Below, in pieces: positions 17,440-26,963 of a DNA stretch of 64,000 nucleotides. Within the stretch, counting starts at the first letter, position 1. The number at the start of each line of letters is the position of its first letter. The notes below the pieces were generated by a model. It saw only the letters and a program-made list of their open reading frames with translations, had not been told where the DNA came from and did no database searches. Source of the DNA: Devosia rhodophyticola (GTDB lineage: Bacteria > Pseudomonadota > Alphaproteobacteria > Rhizobiales > Devosiaceae); the NCBI RefSeq assembly GCF_028816475.1, contig NZ_CP118247.1, positions 3,216,001-3,280,000 on the forward strand, written 5' to 3'. The position numbers and the translations under genes are program-made.

Positions 17440-20073
17440 CTATTCGCTGGCAGCGGCGGCTGGCTTTTTGGCGGGTGCTTTTCGCGCTGCCGGTTTTTTG
17501 ATTGTCGTCGATTTGGCCGCAGTCTTTTTAGCCACCGGTTTTTTGGCTGTAGCTTTTTTGGCCGGGGCCTTTCGCGATTTGCCGCCCGTTGCAGCGGCGC
17601 GGGCGGCGATCCACTCGACGGCCTGTTCCTGGGTCACATCGGCGGGGGCAATGTCCTTGGGAATGGTGGCGTTGATCTTGCCTTGATTGACATAGGGGCC
17701 ATAGCGGCCTTCGCGCACGGCAATCGGGCCGCCGGGCGCATCGGCAAAAGTCTGAATGGCAGCGACCGCGCCGCCGCCGCGCTTGAAACCGTTGGCAGCC
17801 TTTTGAGCCAGCAGGTCGACGGCGCGATTGAGCCCGACGGAAAAGACTTCTTCGACATCAGGCAGGTTGGCATATTTGCCATCGTGCAGGATGAAGGGGC
17901 CATAACGGCCCAGCCCGGCACTGATGGGCAAGCCGCTTTCGGGGTGCATGCCAACTTCGCGTGGAAGGCGAAGCAGTTGAAGCGCTTTGTCGAGCGTCAG
18001 GCTGGCGGCATCCCAGCCTTTGGGAATCGAGGAGCGCTTGGGCGCCTTGTCGTTACCCAGTTGAACATAAGGGCCAAAGCGGCCGGTCTTGAGGAGGACC
18101 TCTTCGCCGCTTTCCGGGTCAGCGCCCAAGATACCGTCGCCGACAGCGGCTTCTGGCGATTGGCCCGAAGCCGCATCGGAAAGCTGCATGGTGTGCTTGC
18201 ACTCGGGGTAGTTGGAGCAACCGATGAAGGCGCCGTATTTTCCGAGCTTGAGCGATAGCTGACCTTCGCCGCAGGTGGGGCAGAGACGACGATCCGAGCC
18301 ATCTTCCTTGACCGGGAAAATGCGGTCTTCGAGCAAATCATTGAGCGCGTCGAGTACCTCGGTAACGCGCAGGTCCTTGATCTCGGTGGTATGACGGGAA
18401 AATTCTTTCCAGAAATCGCGGAGGACGGTTTTGTAGTCGAGATCACCCGCCGAGATTTTGTCCAACTGTTCTTCAAGACCAGCCGTGAACCCATATTCGA
18501 CATAAAGGGCGAAAAAGCTCGAAAGGAAGGCGGTTACGATGCGGCCCCGATCTTCGGGGTGCAGGGCCTTGCCCTCAAGGCGCACATAGTCGCGGTCCTT
18601 GAGTGTCGTCAGCGTTGCGGCATAGGTCGAGGGGCGACCGATGCCGAGTTCTTCCATCTTCTTGATCAGGCTGGCTTCGGAAAACCGGGCCGGGGGCTGG
18701 GTGAAATGCTGGTCGATTTCGACCGACTTCAGATTCGGCTGATCGCCAACGGCAAGGGCTGGCAGCTCGCGGCTGTCTTCATCGTCGCTATCGTCATTGT
18801 CTTCCTTGGCTTCGACGCCATAAAGGGCCAAAAAGCCTGGGAATGTAACGACCGACCCGATGGCGCGCAGTTCGATAGCGCGGCTGGGCGCGTTGACGTC
18901 GATGTCAGCGGTGGTGCGGGCGATTTCAGCTGATTTCATCTGGCTGGCCAGGGTGCGACGCCAGATCAGGCCGTAGAGCTTTTTCTGGTCGGCATCCAGA
19001 CGCAATGAGTCTGGATTTTTGAACATATCAGTGGGTCGGATGGCCTCGTGCGCTTCCTGGGCGTTCTTTGCCTTGGTCTGATAGATGCGGGCTTTTTCAG
19101 GCAAATAGTCATTGCCAAATTCCTTGGCGATGGCGCTGCGGGCCATGGCAATGCCTTCAGGCGCCATTTGCACGGCGTCAGTACGCATATAAGTGATCAA
19201 GCCGTCTTCATAGAGCCGCTGGGCGATCTGCATTGTGCGCGAGGGCGATAGGCCCAGCCGCGAGGAGGCATCTTGCTGGAGGCTCGAGGTGGTGAAGGGG
19301 GCGTACGGATTGCGCTTTGTGGGCTTTTTCTCGACGTTGGAGACGACGAAATTGCCGCTGGCGATGGCGGCCTTGAGCGCTTCGGCGTCTGCAGCATTCT
19401 TGACGGCGAGCTTGTCGGTTTTCTTGCCGTCTGCCGAATAAAGGCGAGCTTCAAAGTTCTTGCCAGACTGGCTGAGTTTTGCGGCGATCGACCAATATTC
19501 TTCCGGCTTGAATTTTTCGATCTCGGCTTCGCGGTCGCAGACGAGACGCAGGGCAACAGATTGCACGCGGCCAGCCGAGCGCGAGCCGGGTAATTTGCGC
19601 CAGAGAATGGGGGAAAGCGTAAAGCCAACCAGATAATCGAGGGCGCGGCGAGCGAGGTAAGCATCGACGAGCGGCTGGTCGATGTCGCGCGGATGCTTCA
19701 TTGCCTCGGTGATGGCGTCCCTGGTGATGGCGTTGAACAGAACGCGGCGGACCGGGACGCCCTTTTTGATGGCTTTTTTCTGATTGAGCACATCAAGAAC
19801 GTGCCAGGAAATGGCTTCACCTTCGCGGTCAGGGTCAGTCGCCAGGATCAGTTCGTCGGCGTCTTTGAGGGCCCTGGAAATGTCGGTCAATCGCTTGCGG
19901 GAGGCGGTGTCGACTTCCCACGACATGGCGAAATCTTCGTCGGGACGGACGGAACCATCCTTGGCCGGCAGGTCGCGGACATGGCCGAACGAGGCTAGAA
20001 CTTCATAGTCCGAGCCCAAATATTTGTTGATTGTCTTGGCCTTAGCCGGACTTTCAACGATGACGACCTTCAT
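17440..20073 (-). CDS. topA: DNA topoisomerase I
   Basis: Type IA topoisomerase that relaxes negative supercoils (877 residues). The Toprim domain starts at MKVVIVESPAKAKTINKYLG and includes DPDREGEAISWH. The catalytic tyrosine lies in GLITYMRTDA. A C4 zinc finger (CPTCGEGQL ... CSNYPEC) is followed by C-terminal topoisomerase repeats (GRYGPF/Y units). It ends in a tail rich in Lys, Ala and Pro (KKATAKKPVAKK and similar), which probably aids DNA binding. I start it at ATG 20073 rather than 20091, because the protein then begins at the conserved MKVVIVES. Confidence 0.97.
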   Translation of the reverse strand: MKVVIVESPAKAKTINKYLGSDYEVLASFGHVRDLPAKDGSVRPDEDFAMSWEVDTASRKRLTDISRALKDADELILATDPDREGEAISWHVLDVLNQKKAIKKGVPVRRVLFNAITRDAITEAMKHPRDIDQPLVDAYLARRALDYLVGFTLSPILWRKLPGSRSAGRVQSVALRLVCDREAEIEKFKPEEYWSIAAKLSQSGKNFEARLYSADGKKTDKLAVKNAADAEALKAAIASGNFVVSNVEKKPTKRNPYAPFTTSSLQQDASSRLGLSPSRTMQIAQRLYEDGLITYMRTDAVQMAPEGIAMARSAIAKEFGNDYLPEKARIYQTKAKNAQEAHEAIRPTDMFKNPDSLRLDADQKKLYGLIWRRTLASQMKSAEIARTTADIDVNAPSRAIELRAIGSVVTFPGFLALYGVEAKEDNDDSDDEDSRELPALAVGDQPNLKSVEIDQHFTQPPARFSEASLIKKMEELGIGRPSTYAATLTTLKDRDYVRLEGKALHPEDRGRIVTAFLSSFFALYVEYGFTAGLEEQLDKISAGDLDYKTVLRDFWKEFSRHTTEIKDLRVTEVLDALNDLLEDRIFPVKEDGSDRRLCPTCGEGQLSLKLGKYGAFIGCSNYPECKHTMQLSDAASGQSPEAAVGDGILGADPESGEEVLLKTGRFGPYVQLGNDKAPKRSSIPKGWDAASLTLDKALQLLRLPREVGMHPESGLPISAGLGRYGPFILHDGKYANLPDVEEVFSVGLNRAVDLLAQKAANGFKRGGGAVAAIQTFADAPGGPIAVREGRYGPYVNQGKINATIPKDIAPADVTQEQAVEWIAARAAATGGKSRKAPAKKATAKKPVAKKTAAKSTTIKKPAARKAPAKKPAAAASE

Positions 20074-20111
20074 ACCGATCCCAATCCGCAACGCAGTTCA
20101 CATTTGGCCGC

Positions 20112-20140
20112 AACATGGTGAAGGACCGGGGCAGTGTCAA
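20112..20140 (-). promoter_or_regulatory. candidate topA promoter
   Basis: On the minus strand TTGACA (20140-20135) and CATGTT (20117-20112) are separated by 17 bases, about 40 bases upstream of the topA start. The -35 box is a full consensus match. The region to 20354 also holds a CTCCCC-TTC-GGGGAG hairpin (20175-20191 area) of unknown role. Confidence 0.4.
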
Positions 20141-20354
20141 CGGGGACAGAAGCAGAGCCCGTGCGACGTCGGGCCGCTCCCCTTCGGGGAGGTGACTTGT
20201 CAAACTGGCAAGAATTGTGCTGAACTGTGGTAGCGCGATATCTGCGCCGCTCCCAGTGTTCATGCCATTCCCCCAGCTTTCGGTTAGCGCCGTTGTTGCG
20301 CTTTTGCCTTTGCTGCTGTGGCGACTGCGGGCGAATATTTTTGGAGGATATGTC

Positions 20355-21386
20355 ATGGAATATCGCAAACTCGGCAATAGCGGGGCGGTGGTTTCCGCCT
20401 ATGCAATCGGGACGATGACTTTTGGGGCGGAGGCGGATGAAGCCACCTCATTTGCCCAGCTTGACGACTATGCGGCCGCGGGCGGCAATTTCATCGATAC
20501 CGCCGATGTCTACAGCAAGGGCGCGTCAGAGACGATTGTCGGGCGCTGGCTCAAGGATCGCAAATCGGTGGCCGAGCAGATGGTTGTGGCGACCAAAGGG
20601 CGTTTCCCGATGGGCGATGGGCCAAACGATCTGGGGCTGTCACGACGCCATCTGGGCGTGGCGCTGGATGCATCGCTCAAGCGGCTGGGGGTTGAACGGA
20701 TCGACCTCTATCAGATGCATGCATTCGATGCGTTGACGCCACTCGAAGAGACGCTGCGGTTTCTTGATGATGCGGTGCGCAATGGCAAGATCGCCTATTA
20801 TGGGTTTTCCAACTATCTCGGATGGCAGCTGACCAAGGCTGTTCATTTGGCCAAGGCACAGGGGTTTGCCGCGCCGGTGACCTTGCAGCCGCAGTATAAT
20901 CTGCTGGTGCGCGATATCGAGCACGAGATTGTGCCCGCAGCGCTGGATGCTCAAATCGGGCTGTTGCCGTGGTCGCCGCTGGGTGGCGGGTGGTTGTCGG
21001 GCAAATACAAGCGTGATCAGGCGCCGACCGGGGCGACTCGATTGGGCGAAAACCCCAAGCGGGGGATGGAAGCCTATGAGCAGCGCAATGCCGAAGAACG
21101 CACATGGCAGGTGATTGATACAGTTGCCGAGATTGCCAAGGCGCATGGCGTGAGTGCGGCCCAGGTGGCGCTCAAATGGGTGGCGGTGCAACCGGCCGTG
21201 ACCTCGGTTATTTTGGGTGCGCGGACGCAAGAGCAACTGGCGGACAATCTGGCGGCTGACAAGCTGACCTTGAGTGCGGCGGATATATCGCGGCTCACTG
21301 AGGTCAGTACGCCGCAAATGCGCGAATATCCCTATGGCAACGCCGGGATCGCACAGCGCCATCGCAAGTATGAGGGCGGCCGGTAA
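20355..21386 (+). CDS. aldo/keto reductase
   Basis: NAD(P)H-dependent oxidoreductase of the AKR superfamily (343 residues, TIM barrel). It starts MEYRKLGNSG at ATG 20355, with GGAGG eight bases upstream, which rules out the upstream ATG. Active-site elements: FIDTADVYSKGASE (Asp/Tyr), VVATKGRF (Lys), YQMHAFD (His). C-terminal cofactor-binding signature ILGARTQEQLADNLAA. It is on the opposite strand to topA and dprA and separates them, so it looks like an insertion into a conserved gene run. Substrate unknown. Confidence 0.9.
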   Translation: MEYRKLGNSGAVVSAYAIGTMTFGAEADEATSFAQLDDYAAAGGNFIDTADVYSKGASETIVGRWLKDRKSVAEQMVVATKGRFPMGDGPNDLGLSRRHLGVALDASLKRLGVERIDLYQMHAFDALTPLEETLRFLDDAVRNGKIAYYGFSNYLGWQLTKAVHLAKAQGFAAPVTLQPQYNLLVRDIEHEIVPAALDAQIGLLPWSPLGGGWLSGKYKRDQAPTGATRLGENPKRGMEAYEQRNAEERTWQVIDTVAEIAKAHGVSAAQVALKWVAVQPAVTSVILGARTQEQLADNLAADKLTLSAADISRLTEVSTPQMREYPYGNAGIAQRHRKYEGGR

Positions 21387-21403
21387 AGAAACTGGCGCTG
21401 CGG

Positions 21404-22516
21404 CTACGGGCGCAGCGCTACCAATTGGCCGCTGGACCATTCAAGCTGGCCGGACAGGTCAAGTTCGAGTAACAGCATCTGGACTGTGCCTGCGGCCAGA
21501 TTTGACTGCTGCACCAGTTCGTCAACCTCAACCGGCGTGGTGCTGAGGGCGGAGCGAAGGCGGGTCAGATCATCGGGCGAGGGCAGAGATTGATCCAGAG
21601 GCTCGCCAATGCCGTTGTCTGGCTCCCACTCGCGGTCAAACAGTCCGGCGCTGGCTGGATCGGCTACGCTGAGCGTTTCAACAATGTCATTGGCACCGGT
21701 GATCAGCCGCGCGCCCTGCTGGATCAAGGCGTTGCCCCCTTCGGCGCGTGGATCGAGCGGGGAGCCGGGGACAGCAAAGACGTCGCGGTTTTGCTCAAGG
21801 GCCAAACGGGCCGTGATCAGCGAGCCGGATCGCTTGGCCGCTTCGACAACCACAATGCCCAAAGAAATGCCAGAAACGAGGCGGTTGCGACGGGGGAAAT
21901 CGCGGGCGCGCGGCTCCCAGCCTAGGGGCATTTCGGTCAGGAGAGCGCCGCCATTGTCGATAATATCGTGGGCGAGCGGGATATTTTCGTCGGGATAGAT
22001 CTTGTCGAGGCCCCCGGCGAGTGCGGCAACGGTCCCGGTTTGAAGCGAGGCCTTGTGTGCGCCTGTGTCGATGCCCCGGGCCAGACCCGATACAATTGTG
22101 TAACCGCGTTCGCCCAGATCCTGGGCCAGCAACCGGGTCATTTTCAGGCCGGCGGCTGAGGCGTTGCGTGCGCCGACGATGCCGACGGTTCGCTGCCAGT
22201 CAAGGTTTTCGCCGCCGATCATGGCCAGAAGTGGTGGCGCGCCTGCGATGTGGCGGAGCAGCGGGGGATAGTCGGGATCGGCCGTGGTAACCAGACGTGC
22301 GCCGTATTTTGCGAGACCGGCGATTTCATCTTCGGCGGCGGTGCGGGATGTTATGCGGGGTGTCTTGCCGACATTCTTGACGAGGTTGGGCAGGGCTTCG
22401 AGCGCGGCCTCGGCTGAGCCAAAGCGATTGAGCAATTGTCGAAAGGTGACCGGGCCGACATTTTCGGTACGGATAAGGCGCAGCCACGCGATTTTTTGAG
22501 CGGGCGTCAGTACCAT
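21404..22516 (-). CDS. dprA: DNA-processing protein DprA
   Basis: Binds incoming single-stranded DNA and loads RecA during transformation (370 residues). A SAM-like N-terminal region (LRLIRTENVGPVTFRQLLNRFGS) precedes the Rossmann-like core with GIVGARNAS, YTIVSGLARGIDTGAHKASL, GTVAALAGGLDKIYP and RNRLVSGIS. A C-terminal winged helix (VEVDELVQQSNLAAGTVQMLLLELDLSGQ part) follows. I chose ATG 22516; a TTG at 22537 would overlap the plsY stop. Converges with the aldo/keto reductase gene. Confidence 0.94.
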   Translation of the reverse strand: MVLTPAQKIAWLRLIRTENVGPVTFRQLLNRFGSAEAALEALPNLVKNVGKTPRITSRTAAEDEIAGLAKYGARLVTTADPDYPPLLRHIAGAPPLLAMIGGENLDWQRTVGIVGARNASAAGLKMTRLLAQDLGERGYTIVSGLARGIDTGAHKASLQTGTVAALAGGLDKIYPDENIPLAHDIIDNGGALLTEMPLGWEPRARDFPRRNRLVSGISLGIVVVEAAKRSGSLITARLALEQNRDVFAVPGSPLDPRAEGGNALIQQGARLITGANDIVETLSVADPASAGLFDREWEPDNGIGEPLDQSLPSPDDLTRLRSALSTTPVEVDELVQQSNLAAGTVQMLLLELDLSGQLEWSSGQLVALRP

Positions 22517-22538
22517 GCCGTTTGGCGCATTAGCCAAT

Positions 22539-23138
22539 TCACTGTGCCTTTTTGTCAGAACCGATCTTGGGTTCGGTGCCGCGCAACAACCGCACAAGAT
22601 TGGTGCGATGCTGGATAAAAAGGATGACGGCCAGAACTCCAGCGGTGGCGGCCAGCCATTCGCCGTCGACAACATAGGCAAAGATGGGCGCGGTGGCCGC
22701 GGCGGTCAGGGCCGCGAGCGAGGACATCTTTTGCGCAAAGGCGATCACGAGCCAGACGGCGCAGAAGATGAGGGCAACGGGCCAGGAGAGTGCCAGGAGA
22801 ATGCCAATAAAACAGGAAACGCCCTTGCCGCCCTTGAAATTGAGCCAGACAGGAAAGCAATGGCCGAGAAATGCCGCGATGCCCGCAACCATGCCAGCTT
22901 GATCGCCCCAATAATATTGCGCAAACAGAACCGGCAAAGCGGCTTTGGCGGCATCGAACAACAGTGTAAGAAGTGCCACCCAGCGATTGCCAGTGCGCAA
23001 CACGTTTGTGGCCCCGATGTTGCCGGAGCCGATTGAGCGGATATCGCCGAGCCCGGCAGCTTTGGTCAAAAGCAGGCCGTAGGGAACGCTGCCGCTTAAG
23101 TATCCGATTACGGCGGCGATGAGTAAATTCATGATCAC
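22539..23138 (-). CDS. plsY: acyl-phosphate glycerol-3-phosphate acyltransferase PlsY
   Basis: Inner-membrane enzyme that acylates glycerol-3-phosphate with acyl-phosphate, the first step of phospholipid synthesis in most bacteria (199 residues). Conserved loops: GSVPYG, IRSIGSGNIGATNVLR, and FLGHCFPVWLNFKGGKGV. About five membrane helices. GTG 23138 overlaps the upstream stop as GTGA and has GGAG eight bases before it, so I prefer it to ATG 23132. Confidence 0.95.
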   Translation of the reverse strand: MIMNLLIAAVIGYLSGSVPYGLLLTKAAGLGDIRSIGSGNIGATNVLRTGNRWVALLTLLFDAAKAALPVLFAQYYWGDQAGMVAGIAAFLGHCFPVWLNFKGGKGVSCFIGILLALSWPVALIFCAVWLVIAFAQKMSSLAALTAAATAPIFAYVVDGEWLAATAGVLAVILFIQHRTNLVRLLRGTEPKIGSDKKAQ

Positions 23139-24439
23139 GGCGCTGTCTCCATCTCATGAGTGAAGACGGTTTGACCGCCCACAATGGTACGCATGACTTT
23201 GCCAGCAAGTCTGGCGCCTTCAAAGCTGGTATTGTGTGAACGCGAACGAATTTGCGTTTCGGTTACCTGCCAAGGGTAGTCGAGATCGAACAAAATTACG
23301 TCAGCTGGCGCGCCTTTGGCAATGCGACCGCTGTCTAGCCCAAGGATTTCAGCGGGGCGGGTGGTCATCGCCTTGAGCACGGTCTTGATGTCCACATCGT
23401 CGGAGTGGACGAGGCGCAGGGCGGCTGCCAGCAGGGTTTCAAGGCCGATGGCACCATCAGAAGCCTCCGCGAATGGCTGGCGCTTGACTTCAACGTCCTG
23501 TGGGTCGTGGTCCGAATGAATGGTGTCAATGGTGCCATTGCGCAGCCCATCAATGACAGCCTGGCGCTCGTCCTCGCAGCGTAGGGGCGTTGAGAGTTTG
23601 AAAAAGGTGCGGTAGCGGCCAATGTCGTTTTCATTGAGGGCGAGATTATTGATCGAAACACCGCAGGTGATGCGTTTGGAGCGTTTTTTCGCAGCGGCCA
23701 CCAGCTCGACCGAATAGGCGGTTGAAATCTGGGCGGCGTGATAGCGCACACCGGTCAGAAGCGCCAATTGCAGGTCGCGGGCCAGGGGAATGGTTTCGGC
23801 TTCCCTGGGGATGCCCATGAGGCCCAGAATGGTCGCAAACAACCCCTCGTTCATGACGCCATTTGCAGCAAGATCGGTGTCGCAAAGGTGATGGACAATG
23901 GTCATGTCATAGTTGGCGGCGTAGCTGAAGGCAGTGCGCAGCAATGCAGTGGACTGGATCGATTTTCGCCCGTCCGACAGACAAACAGCGCCGGCTTCCC
24001 TGAGGAGACCAAACTCGGTCATGTCCTCGCCCTTGAGGCCCTTTGTGATGGCGGCGGCGGGCAGAATATTGACGACCGAAGTTGCCTTGGCGCGGCGCAC
24101 CAGAAAATCGACCAGCGCCCCGTCGTCAACCGGCGGGGCGGTATCGGGCATCATAACAAAGCTGGTGACACCGCCAGCGGCGGCGGCCTGACCGGCTGAG
24201 GCCAGGGTTTCGCGATATTCCTTGCCCGGTTCGCCAGTAAAGACACGCATGTCAATCAGGCCGGGCGCGAGCACGAGGCCTTTGGCGTTGACGACTTCGG
24301 CGCCCTCCGGCACGCCAACCGGGCCGCCGGTCGAGAGGTCGGCGATGAGGCCGTTTTCGATGAGAACAGCGCCACGATGATCCATGCCACTGGCGGGATC
24401 AATGATGCGGGCGTTTTCAATGAGCAGGGGTTGGGTCAT
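23135..24439 (-). CDS. dihydroorotase-like protein, probably inactive partner of aspartate transcarbamoylase (PyrX/PyrC' type)
   Basis: A 434-residue amidohydrolase-fold protein next to pyrB with a four-base overlap. The class I dihydroorotase signature GLIDxHVHxREPG reads [13 protein letters not shown] here, so both histidines of the HxH metal motif (positions 65 and 67) are Arg and Phe. The later HxST motif reads QISTAYS without its His, while SDHDPQ keeps the acidic residue. Such non-catalytic homologues support ATCase assembly in pseudomonads and are common beside pyrB in Rhizobiales. A working dihydroorotase is then expected elsewhere in the genome. Usually annotated simply as pyrC. Confidence 0.85.
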   Translation of the reverse strand: MTQPLLIENARIIDPASGMDHRGAVLIENGLIADLSTGGPVGVPEGAEVVNAKGLVLAPGLIDMRVFTGEPGKEYRETLASAGQAAAAGGVTSFVMMPDTAPPVDDGALVDFLVRRAKATSVVNILPAAAITKGLKGEDMTEFGLLREAGAVCLSDGRKSIQSTALLRTAFSYAANYDMTIVHHLCDTDLAANGVMNEGLFATILGLMGIPREAETIPLARDLQLALLTGVRYHAAQISTAYSVELVAAAKKRSKRITCGVSINNLALNENDIGRYRTFFKLSTPLRCEDERQAVIDGLRNGTIDTIHSDHDPQDVEVKRQPFAEASDGAIGLETLLAAALRLVHSDDVDIKTVLKAMTTRPAEILGLDSGRIAKGAPADVILFDLDYPWQVTETQIRSRSHNTSFEGARLAGKVMRTIVGGQTVFTHEMETAP

Positions 24440-25428
24440 GGGGTGTTGTCTCCTGCCGGGAGCAAGGCATCCAGCACGGCCATGCGCACGGCGACGCCCA
24501 TCTCCACCTGCTCGATAATCACGGCGGCCGGGCCATCGGCAATCGCTGGGTCAATCTCGACGCCCCGGTTCATGGGGCCGGGGTGCATAACGATGGCGTC
24601 GGGTTTGGCGAAGGCCAGCTTTTCGGCATCGAGCCCATAGAAGCGGTAATATTCACGCACTGAGGGAATCATTTTGCCGGTGGCGCGTTCGTGCTGCAGG
24701 CGCAGCATCATGACGACATCGGCGCCTTCAAGGCCTTCTCGCATGTCGGTGAAAACCTCGGTGGCGATATTTTCAATGCCGGCAGGCAAAAGGTTGCGGG
24801 GGGCGATGACGCGGGTGCGCACATTTAGGGCACCGAGCAACAACAGGTTGGATCGCACAACGCGAGAATTGGCGATATCGCCGCAGATGGCGACGGTAAG
24901 ACCCGATATGCGGCCCTTTTGGCGGCGAATTGTCAGGGCATCCAGCAGCGCCTGCGTCGGGTGTTCATGGGCGCCATCCCCGGCATTGATGACCGCGCAG
25001 CCCACTTTTTGACTGAGCAGTTCGACGGCGCCTGCCGCTGAGTGGCGCACCACGATGACATCGGGGCGCATGGCATTAAGGGTTGCGGCGGTATCGATCA
25101 GTGTTTCGCCCTTGGTCACTGAAGAGGATTTGACCGCCATGTTCATAACGAGCGCGCCAAGACGTTTGCCGGCGATTTCGAATGAGCCTTGCGTGCGGGT
25201 GGAGGATTCAAAGAACAGGTTGATCTGCGTTTTGCCCGCCAATGTCGGGTGGGATTTGCGCTCCTGGCGAGAGATCGGCACCATTTTTTCGGCACGATCA
25301 AGCAGGTCTATGATCTCGTATGGCTGGAGATCGGCGATGGAAAGCAGATGGCGCTGACTGAATGGAGGATAATCACCAGTAGAACTGGTTTTGACGCTGG
25401 AAGCTTTGCTTGAGCGTGATTGAGCCAT
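24436..25428 (-). CDS. pyrB: aspartate carbamoyltransferase catalytic subunit
   Basis: Joins carbamoyl phosphate and aspartate in the second step of pyrimidine synthesis (330 residues). Carbamoyl-phosphate site [13 protein letters not shown], then [41 protein letters not shown], and the aspartate loop with LRLQHERAT. It ends with [14 protein letters not shown]. The Ser/Thr-rich N-terminal 20 residues are variable. The dihydroorotase-like gene overlaps its stop, as expected for a complex-forming pair. Confidence 0.96.
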   Translation of the reverse strand: MAQSRSSKASSVKTSSTGDYPPFSQRHLLSIADLQPYEIIDLLDRAEKMVPISRQERKSHPTLAGKTQINLFFESSTRTQGSFEIAGKRLGALVMNMAVKSSSVTKGETLIDTAATLNAMRPDVIVVRHSAAGAVELLSQKVGCAVINAGDGAHEHPTQALLDALTIRRQKGRISGLTVAICGDIANSRVVRSNLLLLGALNVRTRVIAPRNLLPAGIENIATEVFTDMREGLEGADVVMMLRLQHERATGKMIPSVREYYRFYGLDAEKLAFAKPDAIVMHPGPMNRGVEIDPAIADGPAAVIIEQVEMGVAVRMAVLDALLPAGDNTP

Positions 25429-25496
25429 GCGCCTCTATCCCTCTGATTTGTTGCGGTCTAACCGAGGGCAAGGGTATTTTCAACCAGCGCGATAAA

Positions 25497-25961
25497 TTAT
25501 CCCCGGCGCAGACGATCCAGTGCGCCCTGAAGAATGTAGCTGGCGGCGAGCTTGTCGACGACTTCGGCGCGTTTGTTGCGGCGCATGTCGGCTTCGATCA
25601 TCATGCGGGTGACGGCGCTGGTTGACAGGCGTTCGTCCCAGAAAACGATGGGTAAATCGATGCGCTGGCCGAGGCTGCGTGCAAAGGCGCGGGTCGACTG
25701 GACGCGCGGGCCCTCGCTGCCATCCATATTGAGCGGCAAGCCCAGGACGATGCCAACCGCCATGTTCTGAGCGATCAGTTCATCAAGACGAATGGCGTCG
25801 GCGGTGAATTTGGTGCGCTTTATGGTTTCGAGTGGGGTGGCCGAATAGCGCATGCCGTCGGATACGGCGACGCCAATGGTTTTTGTACCCAAATCAAGGC
25901 CCAGCAGCTTACCGGTGGCGGGCAGGGCGCTGAGCGGATTTTCGAACGGTTCGTCGGACAT
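25497..25961 (-). CDS. ruvX: Holliday junction resolvase-like protein RuvX (YqgF)
   Basis: RNase H-fold nuclease (154 residues) linked to processing of 16S rRNA precursor ends. Catalytic acidic residues in LGLDLGTKTIGVAVSDG and WDERLSTSAV, with VVDKLAASYIL near the end. GLPLNMDGSEGPRV is the conserved loop. I start at ATG 25961 (MSDEPFENP); the upstream in-frame ATG adds 32 residues not typical of the family. It diverges from the metallo-beta-lactamase-like gene. Confidence 0.92.
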   Translation of the reverse strand: MSDEPFENPLSALPATGKLLGLDLGTKTIGVAVSDGMRYSATPLETIKRTKFTADAIRLDELIAQNMAVGIVLGLPLNMDGSEGPRVQSTRAFARSLGQRIDLPIVFWDERLSTSAVTRMMIEADMRRNKRAEVVDKLAASYILQGALDRLRRG

Positions 25962-26031
25962 GGTGCGGTTCGCCTTGAGTTCTTGTGTCTCTCCTATAGT
26001 TTTGCGGCCGATTTGGCGACGGGGCAAAGCA

Positions 26032-26562
26032 ATGAAACTGACGTGGTTTGGCGGCACGACGACGCGTATTCATATTGGCGGGCAGATATTGGTGCTGGAT
26101 GCCAATGGTGCACCCGGCGGGATTGATCAAACGGAGTTGGTTTCGGGCGCCGACCAGACTTTGGAATTTGGAGGCGAATTGCCTGTGGCCAGCGCTGCAG
26201 ATTGGGTGCGGCGGCTGGCGCCAAAGGTTCTAGATGATGATGGCGTTGTCGCGCCGGTGCAAATCTGGCGATTGTCGGCGGGCGTGTTGCTGGTCGACGC
26301 GACGGGGGAGGCGCCATTGGTGTTGGCGCGTGGGGAGGCACCGGGATTCGGACGCTGGGGACGCGATGCGGTGGTGGTGATTTTTGGCGATGGGGCAGAG
26401 TTGATCACGTTCGGTCGGGCGGTGTTGAGCGAGAATGGACCCCGGCTGTTGGCGCTGGCGGGAGCCGAGGTGGCTGTGGACATGGCTGTGCCCGCATTGA
26501 GCGCGCATTTGGACGGCGCCGGATTGTTGGCACTTGAAGCGGGGATGGGTGTCGAGGTCTAA
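26032..26562 (+). CDS. truncated or degenerate metallo-beta-lactamase-like protein
   Basis: The start MKLTWFGGTTTRIHIGG resembles the first strands of UlaG-type metallo-beta-lactamase hydrolases, but the protein is only 176 residues and has no HxHxDH motif. The remainder is hydrophobic and rich in Ala, Gly and Val (FGRWGRDAVVVIFGDGAEL). It is therefore unlikely to be a metal-dependent hydrolase. In related Rhizobiales a metal-dependent hydrolase often lies near ruvX and gatC (from memory), so this may be a decayed or repurposed copy. No frameshift is evident. Confidence 0.6.
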   Translation: MKLTWFGGTTTRIHIGGQILVLDANGAPGGIDQTELVSGADQTLEFGGELPVASAADWVRRLAPKVLDDDGVVAPVQIWRLSAGVLLVDATGEAPLVLARGEAPGFGRWGRDAVVVIFGDGAELITFGRAVLSENGPRLLALAGAEVAVDMAVPALSAHLDGAGLLALEAGMGVEV

Positions 26563-26672
26563 CGCCGGTGATGCGCCGTGGCAAAGGGGCATTGCAACTT
26601 GGGGTGGAGCATTGTTAAAAGCGCTGCAAAGCGGAATTTTGCCGCAACTCTCCCACTCTCTGGAGGATGAAC

Positions 26673-26960
26673 ATGTCGGTCGATGCCGCAACGGTCAAGC
26701 GTATCGGAAGTCTTGCCCGTATAAGAATTGAAGACAGCGAAGTTGGTACCTATCAGGACGAGCTCAATGTGATCCTTGGGTTCGTCGAGCAATTGTCCGA
26801 AGTTGATGTGAGCGGCGTCGAGCCGATGACATCGGTGATGCCGATGAGTTTGCGTCGGCGCGATGATGTGGTCAGCGATGGCGGTTATCCCGAAAAGATT
26901 GTGGCCAATTCGCCGTTGAGCGAAGACAATTTCTTCATGGTGCCGAAGGTCGTGGAGTAA
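26673..26960 (+). CDS. gatC: aspartyl/glutamyl-tRNA amidotransferase subunit C
   Basis: Small subunit (95 residues) of the GatCAB complex that converts mischarged Glu-tRNA-Gln and Asp-tRNA-Asn. Family pattern: [40 protein letters not shown], and a C-terminal LRRRDDVV segment. Two ATGs are available; 26673 is favoured because GGAGG is six bases before it and only one base before 26667. Heads the gat gene run. Confidence 0.95.
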   Translation: MSVDAATVKRIGSLARIRIEDSEVGTYQDELNVILGFVEQLSEVDVSGVEPMTSVMPMSLRRRDDVVSDGGYPEKIVANSPLSEDNFFMVPKVVE

Positions 26961-26963
26961 TCC

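Noticed and set aside
20175..20191. CTCCCC-TTC-GGGGAG hairpin as a terminator
   Set aside because: No T tract follows on either strand; both neighbouring genes diverge from it.
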